From the NCBI RefSeq assembly GCF_000375545.1, contig NZ_AQXF01000006.1, forward strand, positions 62,001 through 126,000: a stretch of DNA of 64,000 nt, read 5' to 3'. The notes beneath the pieces were generated by a model. It was not told where the DNA came from and made no database searches. It was given only the letters and a program-made list of their open reading frames with translations. This DNA is from Kordiimonas gwangyangensis DSM 19435 = JCM 12864. Its GTDB lineage: Bacteria; Pseudomonadota; Alphaproteobacteria; Sphingomonadales; Kordiimonadaceae. Positions 33,216-42,254 of this stretch are shown here, piece by piece. Numbering within the stretch: position 1 is the stretch's first letter; every line of letters starts with the position of its first letter. The position numbers were made by a program, and so were the translations under genes.

Positions 33216-34181
33216 CTACTGGCGACCTTCCGGACCGTGAACCGCCTGTACGCGGCGGATCGTCTTGGTCTTGGAACGCATCGTAACCGTTTCAGTGGTG
33301 TAGCACCCATCTGCAGTGCGGTGAACGCCTTGCAGCATGGAGCCGTCCGTCACACCGGTTGCGGCGAAAATAACATCGCCGGACGCGAGGTCCATCAACG
33401 AATATTTACGGTTAAGGTCTTCGATGCCCCATTTGGCTGCGCGGCCACGCTCATCATCGTTGCGGAACAACAGACGGCCTTGCATCTGGCCACCAATGCA
33501 GCGCAGTGCGGCGGCTGCCAGAACACCTTCCGGCGCGCCGCCAGAGCCCATGTAAAGGTCAATGCCCGTCTTGGGGTCGGTCGTTGCGATCACACCAGCC
33601 ACATCGCCGTCGCCAATCAGGTGCACGCTGCAGCCAAGCTCACGCAGTTCCTTGATAAGGGCTGCGTGGCGCGGGCGGTCAAGCACACAAACCGTAACAT
33701 CAGCCGGCGCGCAGCCTTTGGCCGCTGCAACTGCCGTCACGTTTTCAGTCGGGCTTTTATCAAGGTCGATCACACCGTCCGGCAGGCCGCCGCCAACGGC
33801 GATCTTGTCCATATAAACATCAGGCGCGTTCAGGAGACCGCCCTCAGCGGAGATCGCGAGTACGGCAAGCGCATTCGGCATAGCCTTGGCACAGATGGTC
33901 GTGCCTTCAAGCGGGTCCAGCGCGATGTCCACTTTCGGGCCACCGGCGCCAACTTTTTCACCGATATAAAGCATCGGCGCTTCGTCACGCTCGCCTTCGC
34001 CAATCACAACCGTGCCATCAATCGGCAGCAGGTTGAAGGCTTTGCGCATGGCTTCCACAGCGGCAGCATCTGCTGCCTTTTCATCGCCGCGGCCCGTCCA
34101 TTTGCTGGCAGCAATCGCACCGGCTTCGGTCACGCGAACCACCTCGAGAACCAGAATACGGTTCAGATCCTGTGACGACAT
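33216..34181 (-). CDS. glpX: Class II fructose-1,6-bisphosphatase
   Basis: Removes the 1-phosphate from fructose 1,6-bisphosphate in gluconeogenesis. The 321-residue protein has VIGEGERDEAPML, the metal/phosphate motif DPLEGTT, and the MGSGGAPEGVLAAAALRCIGG segment typical of GlpX. AAGGGGAA lies about nine bases before the ATG. It lies 17 bp after hom, an order common in alphaproteobacteria. Confidence 0.95.
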   Translation of the reverse strand: MSSQDLNRILVLEVVRVTEAGAIAASKWTGRGDEKAADAAAVEAMRKAFNLLPIDGTVVIGEGERDEAPMLYIGEKVGAGGPKVDIALDPLEGTTICAKAMPNALAVLAISAEGGLLNAPDVYMDKIAVGGGLPDGVIDLDKSPTENVTAVAAAKGCAPADVTVCVLDRPRHAALIKELRELGCSVHLIGDGDVAGVIATTDPKTGIDLYMGSGGAPEGVLAAAALRCIGGQMQGRLLFRNDDERGRAAKWGIEDLNRKYSLMDLASGDVIFAATGVTDGSMLQGVHRTADGCYTTETVTMRSKTKTIRRVQAVHGPEGRQ

Positions 34182-34198
34182 ATGATAGTTCCCCTTGA

Positions 34199-35503
34199 TT
34201 AAGCTTCTATTCTTAGCATTGCCGGGGTCTCTAGCACACATTCGAGTTCAGTGAAACGGTTGAGTGCGGCTGCAACAGAAGCTTCAACGACCATGTGGGT
34301 TGTCATAATGATATATACACCACCATCGGATGCACGACCACGCTGTAACATGCTCTCGATCGAGACTTTCTCTTCCGCGAGGATTTTGGTGATATCAGCC
34401 ATCACACCGTGACGGTCTTCAACACGCAGGCGCAGATAGTAGGTGCCCTTGTGTTTAGAGACCGGTACTGGCACCGCTGTTTTGAGCTGATCCGCAGGCA
34501 CACCGAGGCGAGGACCACCTTGCCCGCGCGCAACGTCAACGATATCAGCCATCACGGCCGATGCAGTTGGCCCTTGGCCCGCGCCCGCGCCCTCATAAAC
34601 TGTCTGGCCAACAAAGTCGCCGTCCACAACCACTGCGTTTGTAGCGTTCATCACGTTCGCAAGCGGGGCCGAGATTGGCACCATCGCTGGATGAACGCGC
34701 GTTTCCACGCCTTCATCCGTATGCTGTGCAACACCCAGCAGCTTGATGCGGTAGCCAAGCTCCTTGGCGTATTCGATATCAACGGGCGCGATGTTGCGGA
34801 TGCCTTCCGTCGGCAGATTTTCCATGTCCGGCTCTACACCAAACGCCAGCGAGGCGAGAATCGCGGTCTTGTGCGCGGTGTCGATGCCGTCGATGTCGAA
34901 GGTAGGGTCGGCTTCGGCGTAACCAAGGCGCTGCGCATCCGCGAGCACATCGTCAAACGCCAGCCCCTCGCGTTCCATACGCGTCAGGATGTAGTTGCAG
35001 GTACCGTTGAGGATACCACGCACCGCAGTTACGTCGTTGCCCACAAGTCCCTCGCGCAGGGCCTTGATGATGGGGATACCGCCAGCCACTGCCGCCTCGA
35101 AGCGGAGCGGTGCACCGGTTTTCTCGGCCAGCGCCGCTAGTTCCTTGCCGTGCATGGCGATGAGCGCCTTGTTGGCGGTCACAAAACCGATGCCGTTGCC
35201 AAGCGCTTCACGCGCGAGCGCAAGTGCCGGGCCGTCACTGCCACCGATGAGTTCAACGATCAGATTGATTCCGCTATTCTTGGCCGCCATATCGACCGCA
35301 TTGTCGAACCAGCGGTAGGACGTGAGGTCGACACCCCTGTCCCGGTTCCTGTCGCGGGCGGAGACACCGCCAATTTCAATTTCCCGTCCGGACCTGGCGG
35401 CAATCAGCGCACCGTGTTTCTCCAAGATTTTAACGACGCCGGCACCGACGGTTCCTAGTCCCGCGATGCCGACGATGATCTTGCCACTCAAGTCCGAATT
35501 CAT
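34199..35503 (-). CDS. hom: Homoserine dehydrogenase
   Basis: Reduces aspartate semialdehyde to homoserine on the path to threonine and methionine. The 434-residue protein has the NAD loop GIAGLGTVGAGVV, the catalytic region with FEAAVAGGIPIIKALREG, a GILNGTCNYILTRM segment and a C-terminal ACT domain (from about 350) for threonine feedback. ATG 35503 follows GGAG at six bases; the GTG four codons earlier is less well placed. It has no fused aspartate kinase. It sits 44 bp after alaC. Confidence 0.95.
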   Translation of the reverse strand: MNSDLSGKIIVGIAGLGTVGAGVVKILEKHGALIAARSGREIEIGGVSARDRNRDRGVDLTSYRWFDNAVDMAAKNSGINLIVELIGGSDGPALALAREALGNGIGFVTANKALIAMHGKELAALAEKTGAPLRFEAAVAGGIPIIKALREGLVGNDVTAVRGILNGTCNYILTRMEREGLAFDDVLADAQRLGYAEADPTFDIDGIDTAHKTAILASLAFGVEPDMENLPTEGIRNIAPVDIEYAKELGYRIKLLGVAQHTDEGVETRVHPAMVPISAPLANVMNATNAVVVDGDFVGQTVYEGAGAGQGPTASAVMADIVDVARGQGGPRLGVPADQLKTAVPVPVSKHKGTYYLRLRVEDRHGVMADITKILAEEKVSIESMLQRGRASDGGVYIIMTTHMVVEASVAAALNRFTELECVLETPAMLRIEA

Positions 35504-35547
35504 AGATGTCTCCACTCAGTTACGCGTCTCTGCGCGCCTATGACTAA

Positions 35548-36771
35548 TTACTTCTGATCCTGTTTAGCACGCCACTCGGCAATCAGCTCATCCTTGCGTG
35601 ACATGAATTTCTTAATGTTCCGGATAGCCTGCCTGATGCGGTGTTCGTTCTCTACAAGGCCAATGCGCACGAAACCCTCACCGTATTCGCCAAAGCCAAT
35701 ACCCGGCGCGACAGCGATCTTGGCGTGTTCGAGCAACAGCTTGGAAAATTCCATGCTGCCCATTTCCTTGAAGTCCTCGGGGATTGGTGCCCATGCAAAC
35801 ATGGAGGCCTTCGGGCTCGGGATTTCCCAGCCCGCCGCAGCAAGGCCTTCCACCAGCACATCGCGGCGTTTTTTATAGGTCTCGCGGTGCAGGTCGATAC
35901 AGTCCTGCGGGCCATTGAGAGCTGCGACAGCGGCCACTTGAATGGGCGTGAAGGCACCATAGTCGAGGTAACTTTTCACCCGCGTAAGCGCCGCCACAAG
36001 TTCCTTGTTGCCCGCGCCGAAGCCCACCCGCCAGCCGGCCATGGAATAGGTTTTCGACAGACTGGTGAACTCGATCGCTATATCCTTGGCGCCCGGCACT
36101 TGAAGGATCGATGGCGGCGGGTTGTCATCAAAATAGATTTCGCAGTAAGCGAGGTCCGAGAGGATCCAGATGCCGTGTTTCTTGCAGAAATCCACTACCT
36201 CTGCATAGAAGGCCAAGTCCACAACCTCAGCGGTCGGATTGCCCGGATAGCAGAGGATCACCGCAGTAGGCGTCGGGATACTGTGCTGCACGGCATATTT
36301 GAGCTCGGTCAGGAAATCGCGGCCCGGTCCCATCGGCAGGTGACGCACGGCGGCGCCTGCAATCATGAAACCGTAAGGGTGGATCGGAAAGCTCGGGTTC
36401 GGTACCAGAATAACGTCGCCCGGCGTTGTGATAGCAGATGCGAGGTTGGCGAGCCCTTCCTTGGAGCCGAGCGTCACAACGGTTTCGGTTTCTGGGTCAA
36501 TATCCACACCGAAGCGGCGCTTATAATATGCTGCGTGCGCGCGCCTCAGCCCCGGAATACCGCGGGAGACCGAATAGCCATGGGTGGTGGGCTTATCCAC
36601 AGTATCTTTCATCTTGTCGATGATGTGCTGCGGGGTTGGCAAGTCCGGGTTCCCCATCCCGAGATCAATGATATCTTCGCCCCTCGCTCGCGCCGCCGCC
36701 TTCATCTGGTTCACTTCAGCGAACAGATAAGGAGGCAAGCGCCGGATGCGATAGAAGTCCTGATTACTCAT
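35548..36771 (-). CDS. alaC: Alanine-forming class I aminotransferase
   Basis: PLP enzyme of the AlaC (YfdZ) type, moving amino groups between glutamate and pyruvate; related sequences are often labelled LL-diaminopimelate aminotransferase. The 407-residue protein matches E. coli AlaC closely: FYRIRRLPPYLF, MGNPDLPTP at 39-47, THGYSVSRGIPGLRRA, and PLP lysine K240 in FTSLSKTYSMAGWRVG. The start at 36771 has a weak ribosome site; an ATG at 36816 adds fifteen residues not typical of the family. First gene of the hom-glpX-recJ unit. Confidence 0.88.
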   Translation of the reverse strand: MSNQDFYRIRRLPPYLFAEVNQMKAAARARGEDIIDLGMGNPDLPTPQHIIDKMKDTVDKPTTHGYSVSRGIPGLRRAHAAYYKRRFGVDIDPETETVVTLGSKEGLANLASAITTPGDVILVPNPSFPIHPYGFMIAGAAVRHLPMGPGRDFLTELKYAVQHSIPTPTAVILCYPGNPTAEVVDLAFYAEVVDFCKKHGIWILSDLAYCEIYFDDNPPPSILQVPGAKDIAIEFTSLSKTYSMAGWRVGFGAGNKELVAALTRVKSYLDYGAFTPIQVAAVAALNGPQDCIDLHRETYKKRRDVLVEGLAAAGWEIPSPKASMFAWAPIPEDFKEMGSMEFSKLLLEHAKIAVAPGIGFGEYGEGFVRIGLVENEHRIRQAIRNIKKFMSRKDELIAEWRAKQDQK

Positions 36772-36964
36772 GATAGGGTTTATCCCGAATGAAGGTTGAT
36801 AATACGTCAGTCTCATTGGCCTAACGGCCTGAGCGATTAGCTCTAAGCGAAATCAAAGGGGGACGCAACGGGATTGCGCAATGATCGGAATGTTTTTTAT
36901 ACGCTTTGCGTAATAGAGTTGCGCGACCTACAGCGCTCAACTTCGGTCTAAGGAGCCAGAAACA

Positions 36965-36986
36965 TAAAAGGCCGGAAAGCCCGGCC
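36965..36986 (-). terminator. Terminator of the 179-residue exported protein gene
   Basis: On the minus strand GGCCGG pairs with CCGGCC around GCTTT, followed by TTTTATG. The rest of 36772-36964 is the alaC promoter region and shows no gene. Confidence 0.75.
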
Positions 36987-37019
36987 CATGTGTAACGCTT
37001 TAGCTATGGGGTATCCCCT

Positions 37020-37559
37020 CTATTCGATCAGCGCTTCCTGTGCAAGGCGCAGGGCCTTCTCAGCCCGCTCAAGCGCGATGCGACTATGACCATTACCGAT
37101 CACGGCGATTCGCTCTTTCAGCTCATCGCGGCGTGCCTGGATCGATGCTTTTGCCGATGCCAGAGCAACCTTGCGTGCCGCCACGGCGGCCTCTGCATGC
37201 TCAGCTTCAACAAAAGTGAAGTTCATCGGTAGTTCAGCGATCTCGACCGCGATAGCCTCGCTGAACTTCTCAAACTTGGCCATATCAACCTTGGCAAAAG
37301 CCTGCTCGCCGAGTTCAATACGATACTTGATATCTTCACGCAGAGCTTCAACCTGAGCCTCAAACGCCTCATTGCGGGCGCTGCATTCTTCATCGTTCGT
37401 ATCGCTCTCGCCGCCTTCGAACGATGCGGTCTCGGCCTCGTCGGCCATGTCGAGCACCATAGACCCAACACCGTCAAACGACATTGGCCGCTCTCCCGCC
37501 ATGGAAGAGGTCCCAAGCAGGCCAGCTGCGGTTAGTGCTGCGATAACAAAGGGCTTCAT
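37020..37559 (-). CDS. Exported coiled-coil protein of unknown function
   Basis: A 179-residue protein with a signal peptide ending SSMAG and a mature part made mostly of charged helix with heptad-like spacing (about 60-105 and 115-178; for example AFEAQVEALREDIKYRIELG). It is acidic in the first half and has one cysteine. No domain is recognised. It is followed by its own terminator and stands next to another exported coiled-coil gene in the same direction; both may act in the periplasm. The similar size order and helix style suggest they are distant relatives, but I cannot align them with confidence. Confidence 0.75.
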   Translation of the reverse strand: MKPFVIAALTAAGLLGTSSMAGERPMSFDGVGSMVLDMADEAETASFEGGESDTNDEECSARNEAFEAQVEALREDIKYRIELGEQAFAKVDMAKFEKFSEAIAVEIAELPMNFTFVEAEHAEAAVAARKVALASAKASIQARRDELKERIAVIGNGHSRIALERAEKALRLAQEALIE

Positions 37560-37649
37560 TGCGACTTATCCCCGAAGTGCATGAATGAGTGTGCAGAATG
37601 CTACATTATTACAGTTTGAGCAAGACTCATTCAGATGAAGTGCTTCACA

Positions 37650-37690
37650 AAAATGCGAGGACGGGCCACATATGCGGCGCCGTCCTCTTC
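37650..37690 (-). terminator. Terminator of the 260-residue exported protein gene
   Basis: GAGGACGG (37657-37664) and CCGTCCTC (37680-37687) form the outer stem; on the minus strand it is followed by GCATTTTTG. Confidence 0.75.
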
Positions 37691-37723
37691 CATCACCAAT
37701 AGTGATGACTGGCGGGTTCAGTT

Positions 37724-38506
37724 TTATTCAGGTGTGGACGGCGCGACAGGCGCCTCTTCCTGAAGCTGGCGGCGCCGCTCTTCCAGTTTGCGCTCAAGGC
37801 GTTCGCGCTCACGCTTTAGCTGCTCTTCGGCCCGCTTGAGGCCTTCAAGCTGGCGCTCTTCGGCGCGGCCAAGCTCCTTTCGGGCTTCCTCAAGGCTGCG
37901 CGCATGTTCCTCGCGCATTTCGTCATCAAAGTTGAATTCGAATTCAAGCTCAGTCATCGCCTCAGCGATATCCTCCTGCGCTTCGGCAAGATCTTCTGAA
38001 ATCTCAACACGAATATGGTCGAAATCCTTCATGTGGACTTCCATATCCGCGAGCGCTTCTTCCATCGCCTTGATCTCGATTGTGCGCATGGCCTTCATAT
38101 CCGGCATATGGGCGAATGCGAACCTCATGTGATCCGCGGATGACTGCAGTGCGTCCAGGGCGTGTTCAAGGCCAGTCTTGGCAGCTTCAAGCGCCTCGCG
38201 CTCATCGCCCTTCTTGGCTTTCTTCAGCCGCGCCTCGACTTTTTCAAGTGCATCGCGGGTCTCGGTGATCGCCTTGGTGCGCGCATCATCCTGAAACTTG
38301 AGCACCTTGCCATCCTTCTGGATGATGACATTGGGTTCGCCCGCTTTGACAATGCGGATTTTCTTCTCAGACTTCTCGATCTTCTGTTCTTCGGCATCGT
38401 CGCCCATAGCGGCCATAGCGTGAACTGCGGTCGCCGCTGTAACGCTTGCCAGAGAGATACCGGCAACCAGTGCCAGACGATGTTTCAGGGATTGGAATTT
38501 GGACAT
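37724..38506 (-). CDS. Exported charged coiled-coil protein of unknown function
   Basis: A 260-residue protein with a signal peptide (about 1-30, ending TAVHAMA) and a mature part that is almost one long charged coiled coil. It has a beta-like stretch with IRIVKAGEPNVIIQKDGKVL at about 50-70, Met- and His-rich segments (AFAHMPDMKAMRTIEIK, HMKDFDHI) near the middle, and a Glu/Arg coiled coil from about 195 onward. I know no family for it. The second of two nearby ATG codons (38506) is used because GAGGAG is seven bases before it and only one base before the first. The signal, acidic repeats and His/Met patches suggest an envelope stress or metal-related role, unproven. Confidence 0.75.
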   Translation of the reverse strand: MSKFQSLKHRLALVAGISLASVTAATAVHAMAAMGDDAEEQKIEKSEKKIRIVKAGEPNVIIQKDGKVLKFQDDARTKAITETRDALEKVEARLKKAKKGDEREALEAAKTGLEHALDALQSSADHMRFAFAHMPDMKAMRTIEIKAMEEALADMEVHMKDFDHIRVEISEDLAEAQEDIAEAMTELEFEFNFDDEMREEHARSLEEARKELGRAEERQLEGLKRAEEQLKRERERLERKLEERRRQLQEEAPVAPSTPE

Positions 38507-38699
38507 ACTCATACTCCTCGCTTCATGTCTGCTGCTTGGCGCAGCTTTTTCGCTGTCACGAGACCGGCACTTATGGTGCGCCGTATCACGCATCTGTGAG
38601 TAGAGACCTGAGGTATGAAAAGAGGAAGCCCAAAGCGGCAGAATGGTGGCGATCTGCGACCAAGTGACGGCAACGGGATGTGTTTTTTAGATTGCTCGC

Positions 38700-39107
38700 C
38701 TAGTCGACAGGCAGCAAAAGGGCGGATACACGCCGCCCTTCAATAAGAAGCACATTATAGGTACGCGCAGCCGCGCCTGTGTCCATGACATCATAGCCGA
38801 TGCCCGCAGCCTCTAGCGCCTGACGGAGGGCTGACGGCACGAGCTGCATCTTCTCGCCGGTACCGATCAGCACAAGCTCAGGCTTTTCTTCCGCGTTGAA
38901 GCCCAGTTCAAAGTCTGCTGCGCTCAGTTCCTGTGCCGTTTTGGCCTCAATCGGGTAAAACCCGGCTGAGAGCACGAGGACGCCGCCTTGTACGCGGCGC
39001 CCTAACAGGCGAAAGCCGCCATCGCCATAGCTTTCCACCAGAAGCATGTCCTCATTGGACTGTGCCTCAAGCGTTACGCCACCGGATGTGAAGCTTTTGC
39101 CTGCCAT
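38700..39107 (-). CDS. AAMDC/Mth938-fold protein
   Basis: A 135-residue protein of the Mth938/AAMDC (DUF498) family, an alpha/beta fold with unknown biochemical role. GGVLVLSAGFYPIEA, PELVLIGTGEKMQLVPSALR and ARTYNVLLIEGRRVSALLLP are the typical core segments. It directly follows secF with a two-base gap, a linkage frequent in alphaproteobacteria, so it is co-expressed with the Sec accessory proteins. Confidence 0.88.
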   Translation of the reverse strand: MAGKSFTSGGVTLEAQSNEDMLLVESYGDGGFRLLGRRVQGGVLVLSAGFYPIEAKTAQELSAADFELGFNAEEKPELVLIGTGEKMQLVPSALRQALEAAGIGYDVMDTGAAARTYNVLLIEGRRVSALLLPVD

Positions 39108-39109
39108 TT

Positions 39110-40090
39110 TTACATCTGCTCGAACGGGTTGGACGGGCGGGACTTGTCCACCGTCGGATCGTCTTTTTCGTCCTCGATGATCATGGCCTCACGGCGCAGG
39201 TTGAACATGAGGAGAAGTGGTGACGCGATGAAGATCGAGCTGTAGGTACCAATCACGATGCCCCAGATCATGGCTGCGGTGAAGCCCTGGATCGCAGGAC
39301 CGCCGAGGAAGAACAGAGCAAACAACGCGAGGAGCGTTGTGAGCGATGTCATGAGTGTCCTGCTCAGGGTCTGGTTCAGGGAGAAGTTGATCAACTCGTC
39401 CATCGGCATCTTTCGGAACTTACGAATATTTTCGCGGATCCGGTCATACACCACCACGGTATCGTTGAGGCTGTAACCGATAATGGTGAGGATCGCGGCG
39501 ATGATCGACAGGTTAAATTCCAGCCTCGTGACGGCAAAGAAGCCCACGGTCAACAGCACGTCGTGCACAAGGGCAACAACAGCACCAAGGCCAAACTGCC
39601 ACTCGAAGCGGAACCAGATATAAATCAGGACCGCGATAACAGCGATGGTTACCGCGAGCGTACCGTCACGCTTCAGCTCTTCCGACACTGTCGGGCTGAT
39701 GAAATTACCGTCAAGGAAGGTAAGGCCGGGAATAGCTGCGGGCAATTCCTCACGCACCCGCTGGATCACGGCGCCCTGCGCATCGGCATCGCCCGGCTGG
39801 CGTTCGATGCGGATCATTGCGTCATCCTGCCGACCAAATTCGCGGACGGAGGCGCCGACATATCCCATGTCGTTGACCACCTGCCGGACTTCGTCTATCG
39901 GCACAGCCTTGCCGTCTTCCATCTGAACCTCAACAGAGATTCCGCCTTTGAAGTCAATGCCGTAGTTCAGACTTTGAACGGCGAAAAGTGCGATCGAGGC
40001 AACGAGAAGAATGGCCGATAATGCAATGGCGATCTTGCGAACGGACATGAAGTTGATTTTGGTGTTTTCAGGTACCAGACGTAGCAACAT
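39110..40090 (-). CDS. secF: Protein translocase subunit SecF
   Basis: Membrane partner of SecD that uses the proton gradient to help pull proteins through SecYEG. The 326-residue protein has six membrane helices, a first periplasmic domain opening NYGIDFKGGISVEVQ, and the helix 4-5 signature with IGYSLNDTVVVYDRIREN. Of the two adjacent ATG codons the second is better spaced from GGAGG. It lies 12 bp after secD. Confidence 0.95.
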   Translation of the reverse strand: MLLRLVPENTKINFMSVRKIAIALSAILLVASIALFAVQSLNYGIDFKGGISVEVQMEDGKAVPIDEVRQVVNDMGYVGASVREFGRQDDAMIRIERQPGDADAQGAVIQRVREELPAAIPGLTFLDGNFISPTVSEELKRDGTLAVTIAVIAVLIYIWFRFEWQFGLGAVVALVHDVLLTVGFFAVTRLEFNLSIIAAILTIIGYSLNDTVVVYDRIRENIRKFRKMPMDELINFSLNQTLSRTLMTSLTTLLALFALFFLGGPAIQGFTAAMIWGIVIGTYSSIFIASPLLLMFNLRREAMIIEDEKDDPTVDKSRPSNPFEQM

Positions 40091-40102
40091 CATTCCCTCC
40101 CC

Positions 40103-41710
40103 TTAAATCGGCAGGCGCGCGGGTTGAGCCCGCTTCAGCCAGGTTGCAAGAATGAGACGCGACAACACGACCGCCGTGAACATGGAGGTCAGAATACCAA
40201 CGGCAAGCGTGACCGCAAAGCCCTGTACCGGCCCCGAACCAAGCATGTAGAGAACAGCAGCGGCAATGAAGGTCGTGATGTTGGCATCAACGATAGTGGA
40301 CATTGCCTCACCGTACCCGTGTTCCATCGCGCCAAACGGCTTACGGCCATTTGCCTGCTCTTCCCGGATACGCTCAAAGATCAGCACGTTGGCGTCCACG
40401 GCCATACCGATGGTCAGAACAATGCCGGCAATGCCCGGCAGGGTAAGCGTCGCCTGAAACAAGCTAAGCGCGCCAAGGATGAGCACAAGGTTCGTCAGCA
40501 GCGCCACGTTGGCGGCAAGGCCAAAGCGGCCATAGTATGCAAGCATGAACACAATTACGCCAACAAAGCCCACCATGGATGCCGTTTTGCCGGCATCAAT
40601 TGTTTCCTGCCCGAGTGATGGGCCAACCGTACGTTCAGACAGTACGGAAAGCGGAATGGGCAAAGCACCTGCTTTAAGAAGCGTTGCAAGCTCCTGCGCT
40701 TCAGCCGCGGTACCGATATTGGTGATCTGGCCGCTACCCGAAAGGATAGGCACTTGAATGGTGGGAGCGGAGATAACAGTGTTATCAAGCACGATGGCGA
40801 ACGGACGACCAACATTGTCACGCGTATGATTGCCGAAACGTTTTGCGCCAGCAGTATTGAACGCGAATGTAACTGCCGGACGGCCATTCTGGTCATAGGC
40901 TGCTTTGGCATCCGTCAGATCGTCACCGGAAACGATAATCCGTTCCTTGATGACGATCTGGCCCGGCCCATCGGACATCGGTAGCGCGCGTTCGCGCACA
41001 CCGAGGCGCCCACGGGCAATATCCTCGGGGCTCACATTAGTGTTCACATCATGAAAGCTAAGTTTCGCGGTTTTACCAACAAGACGCTTGATCTCTTCCG
41101 GGTCGCTGGCGCCGGGTACTTCCAGCACAATGCGGTCAGATCCTTCGACTTGAAGCAGAATCTCTTTGGTGCCATCGGGATCAATCCGCTTGCGGATAAC
41201 TTCCATCGCACGGGAGATGGCGTCGCGTTTCTGTACCTCAATGCCCTGATCGGTCAGCGTCAAGGTAAAGGCACCACCCTCGCGGGTCATTGCCACTTCC
41301 TGCACACCACCACCCAGCAGTGCGTTCGTCGCACCGACGGAGTTTTGTGTAAGCGGCAGGAGTTCCTGACGCGCAGCTTCAATCTGATCTTCCGCTTCAA
41401 CAGTGAACAGCACACTGCGACCTTCGGTCTGAATGCTGCGGATGCGGAACGGGCGATTGTTGTTGCGAATATCCCGTACCTGGTCGGCAAGGTTTTCAAG
41501 GCGAGCTTTGACCACATCGTCGGTATCAGCACTATACAGCAGCCGAACGCCGCCACGCAGGTCAAGGCCAAGGCTAAGGGTCTTTGTCGGCATGAAGCCC
41601 GGCAACTCAGCCCGTTGTTCTTCAGTCAGGAAGTTGGGTACGGCGGCAAGAACGCCGAACAGGCACACGGCCAGAATTATTAGCACTTTCCAGCGCGGAA
41701 AGGTCAACAT
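40103..41710 (-). CDS. secD: Protein translocase subunit SecD
   Basis: Larger half of the SecDF complex. The 535-residue protein has one N-terminal helix, a large periplasmic P1 domain (SLGLDLRGGVRLLY near 46-60), the DPEEIKRLVGKTAKLSFHDV region, and five C-terminal helices with GMAVDANVLIFERIREE. Its length is shorter than E. coli SecD (615) but usual for alphaproteobacteria. It follows yajC by 54 bp, which include a hairpin (41735-41757). Confidence 0.95.
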   Translation of the reverse strand: MLTFPRWKVLIILAVCLFGVLAAVPNFLTEEQRAELPGFMPTKTLSLGLDLRGGVRLLYSADTDDVVKARLENLADQVRDIRNNNRPFRIRSIQTEGRSVLFTVEAEDQIEAARQELLPLTQNSVGATNALLGGGVQEVAMTREGGAFTLTLTDQGIEVQKRDAISRAMEVIRKRIDPDGTKEILLQVEGSDRIVLEVPGASDPEEIKRLVGKTAKLSFHDVNTNVSPEDIARGRLGVRERALPMSDGPGQIVIKERIIVSGDDLTDAKAAYDQNGRPAVTFAFNTAGAKRFGNHTRDNVGRPFAIVLDNTVISAPTIQVPILSGSGQITNIGTAAEAQELATLLKAGALPIPLSVLSERTVGPSLGQETIDAGKTASMVGFVGVIVFMLAYYGRFGLAANVALLTNLVLILGALSLFQATLTLPGIAGIVLTIGMAVDANVLIFERIREEQANGRKPFGAMEHGYGEAMSTIVDANITTFIAAAVLYMLGSGPVQGFAVTLAVGILTSMFTAVVLSRLILATWLKRAQPARLPI

Positions 41711-41734
41711 GCGAGGTCCCCTAGACAGACAAGC

Positions 41735-41757
41735 GCCCGGACCTTGGTGGTCCGGGC
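41735..41757 (-). terminator. GC-rich hairpin between yajC and secD
   Basis: GCCCGGACC and GGTCCGGGC form a 9-bp perfect stem with a 5-base loop. No T-run follows on the minus strand, so it may attenuate transcription, or protect mRNA ends and set the YajC:SecD ratio, rather than fully terminate. Confidence 0.5.
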
Positions 41758-41764
41758 TCTTTCA

Positions 41765-42106
41765 TTATTTCTTTTCGTCAGCGGCTACGGCGGGTTCGCC
41801 TTTGGCGCGCACGTCCGAGAGCGTGCCTTTGATCACACGCACGCGTACGCCGTCAGCGATCTCGACTTCGATCTCAGCGTCGTCGTCTTTTACCTTGGTA
41901 ACTTTACCGACAAGGCCGCCGGCGGTCACAACGGTGTCTCCACGGCGAACGTTGTTCACCATCTCGCGGTGCGCTTTCATCTTCTTGTTTTGTGGGCGCA
42001 GAATCAGGAACCAGAAGATGGCAATGATCAGGATAAACGGGAGAAAGCTCTCCAGCATGCCAGGCTGTTGCGGTGCTGCCTGTGCGAGAACAGATGAGAA
42101 TAACAT
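41765..42106 (-). CDS. yajC: Sec translocase accessory protein YajC
   Basis: Small single-helix inner-membrane protein that binds SecDF. The 113-residue product has one helix (FILIIAIFWFLILRPQ at about 24-39), the family KKMKAHREMVNNVRRGDTVV segment and a short beta domain. First gene of the yajC-secD-secF-AAMDC unit and divergent from the DUF815 ATPase gene. Confidence 0.95.
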   Translation of the reverse strand: MLFSSVLAQAAPQQPGMLESFLPFILIIAIFWFLILRPQNKKMKAHREMVNNVRRGDTVVTAGGLVGKVTKVKDDDAEIEVEIADGVRVRVIKGTLSDVRAKGEPAVAADEKK

Positions 42107-42254
42107 GTGACTAACCTCTTTAAAGACGTGGCTCCCTCAGCCACCCATAGAATTTCTTTGGCCGGACTATAGCTTCATTGCCTTCAAATGCAACAATCAC
42201 CGTGGTATCAAGCCTGTCCTAAATGGGTGCTTTCAGGAAGGGATGCAATAGTCT

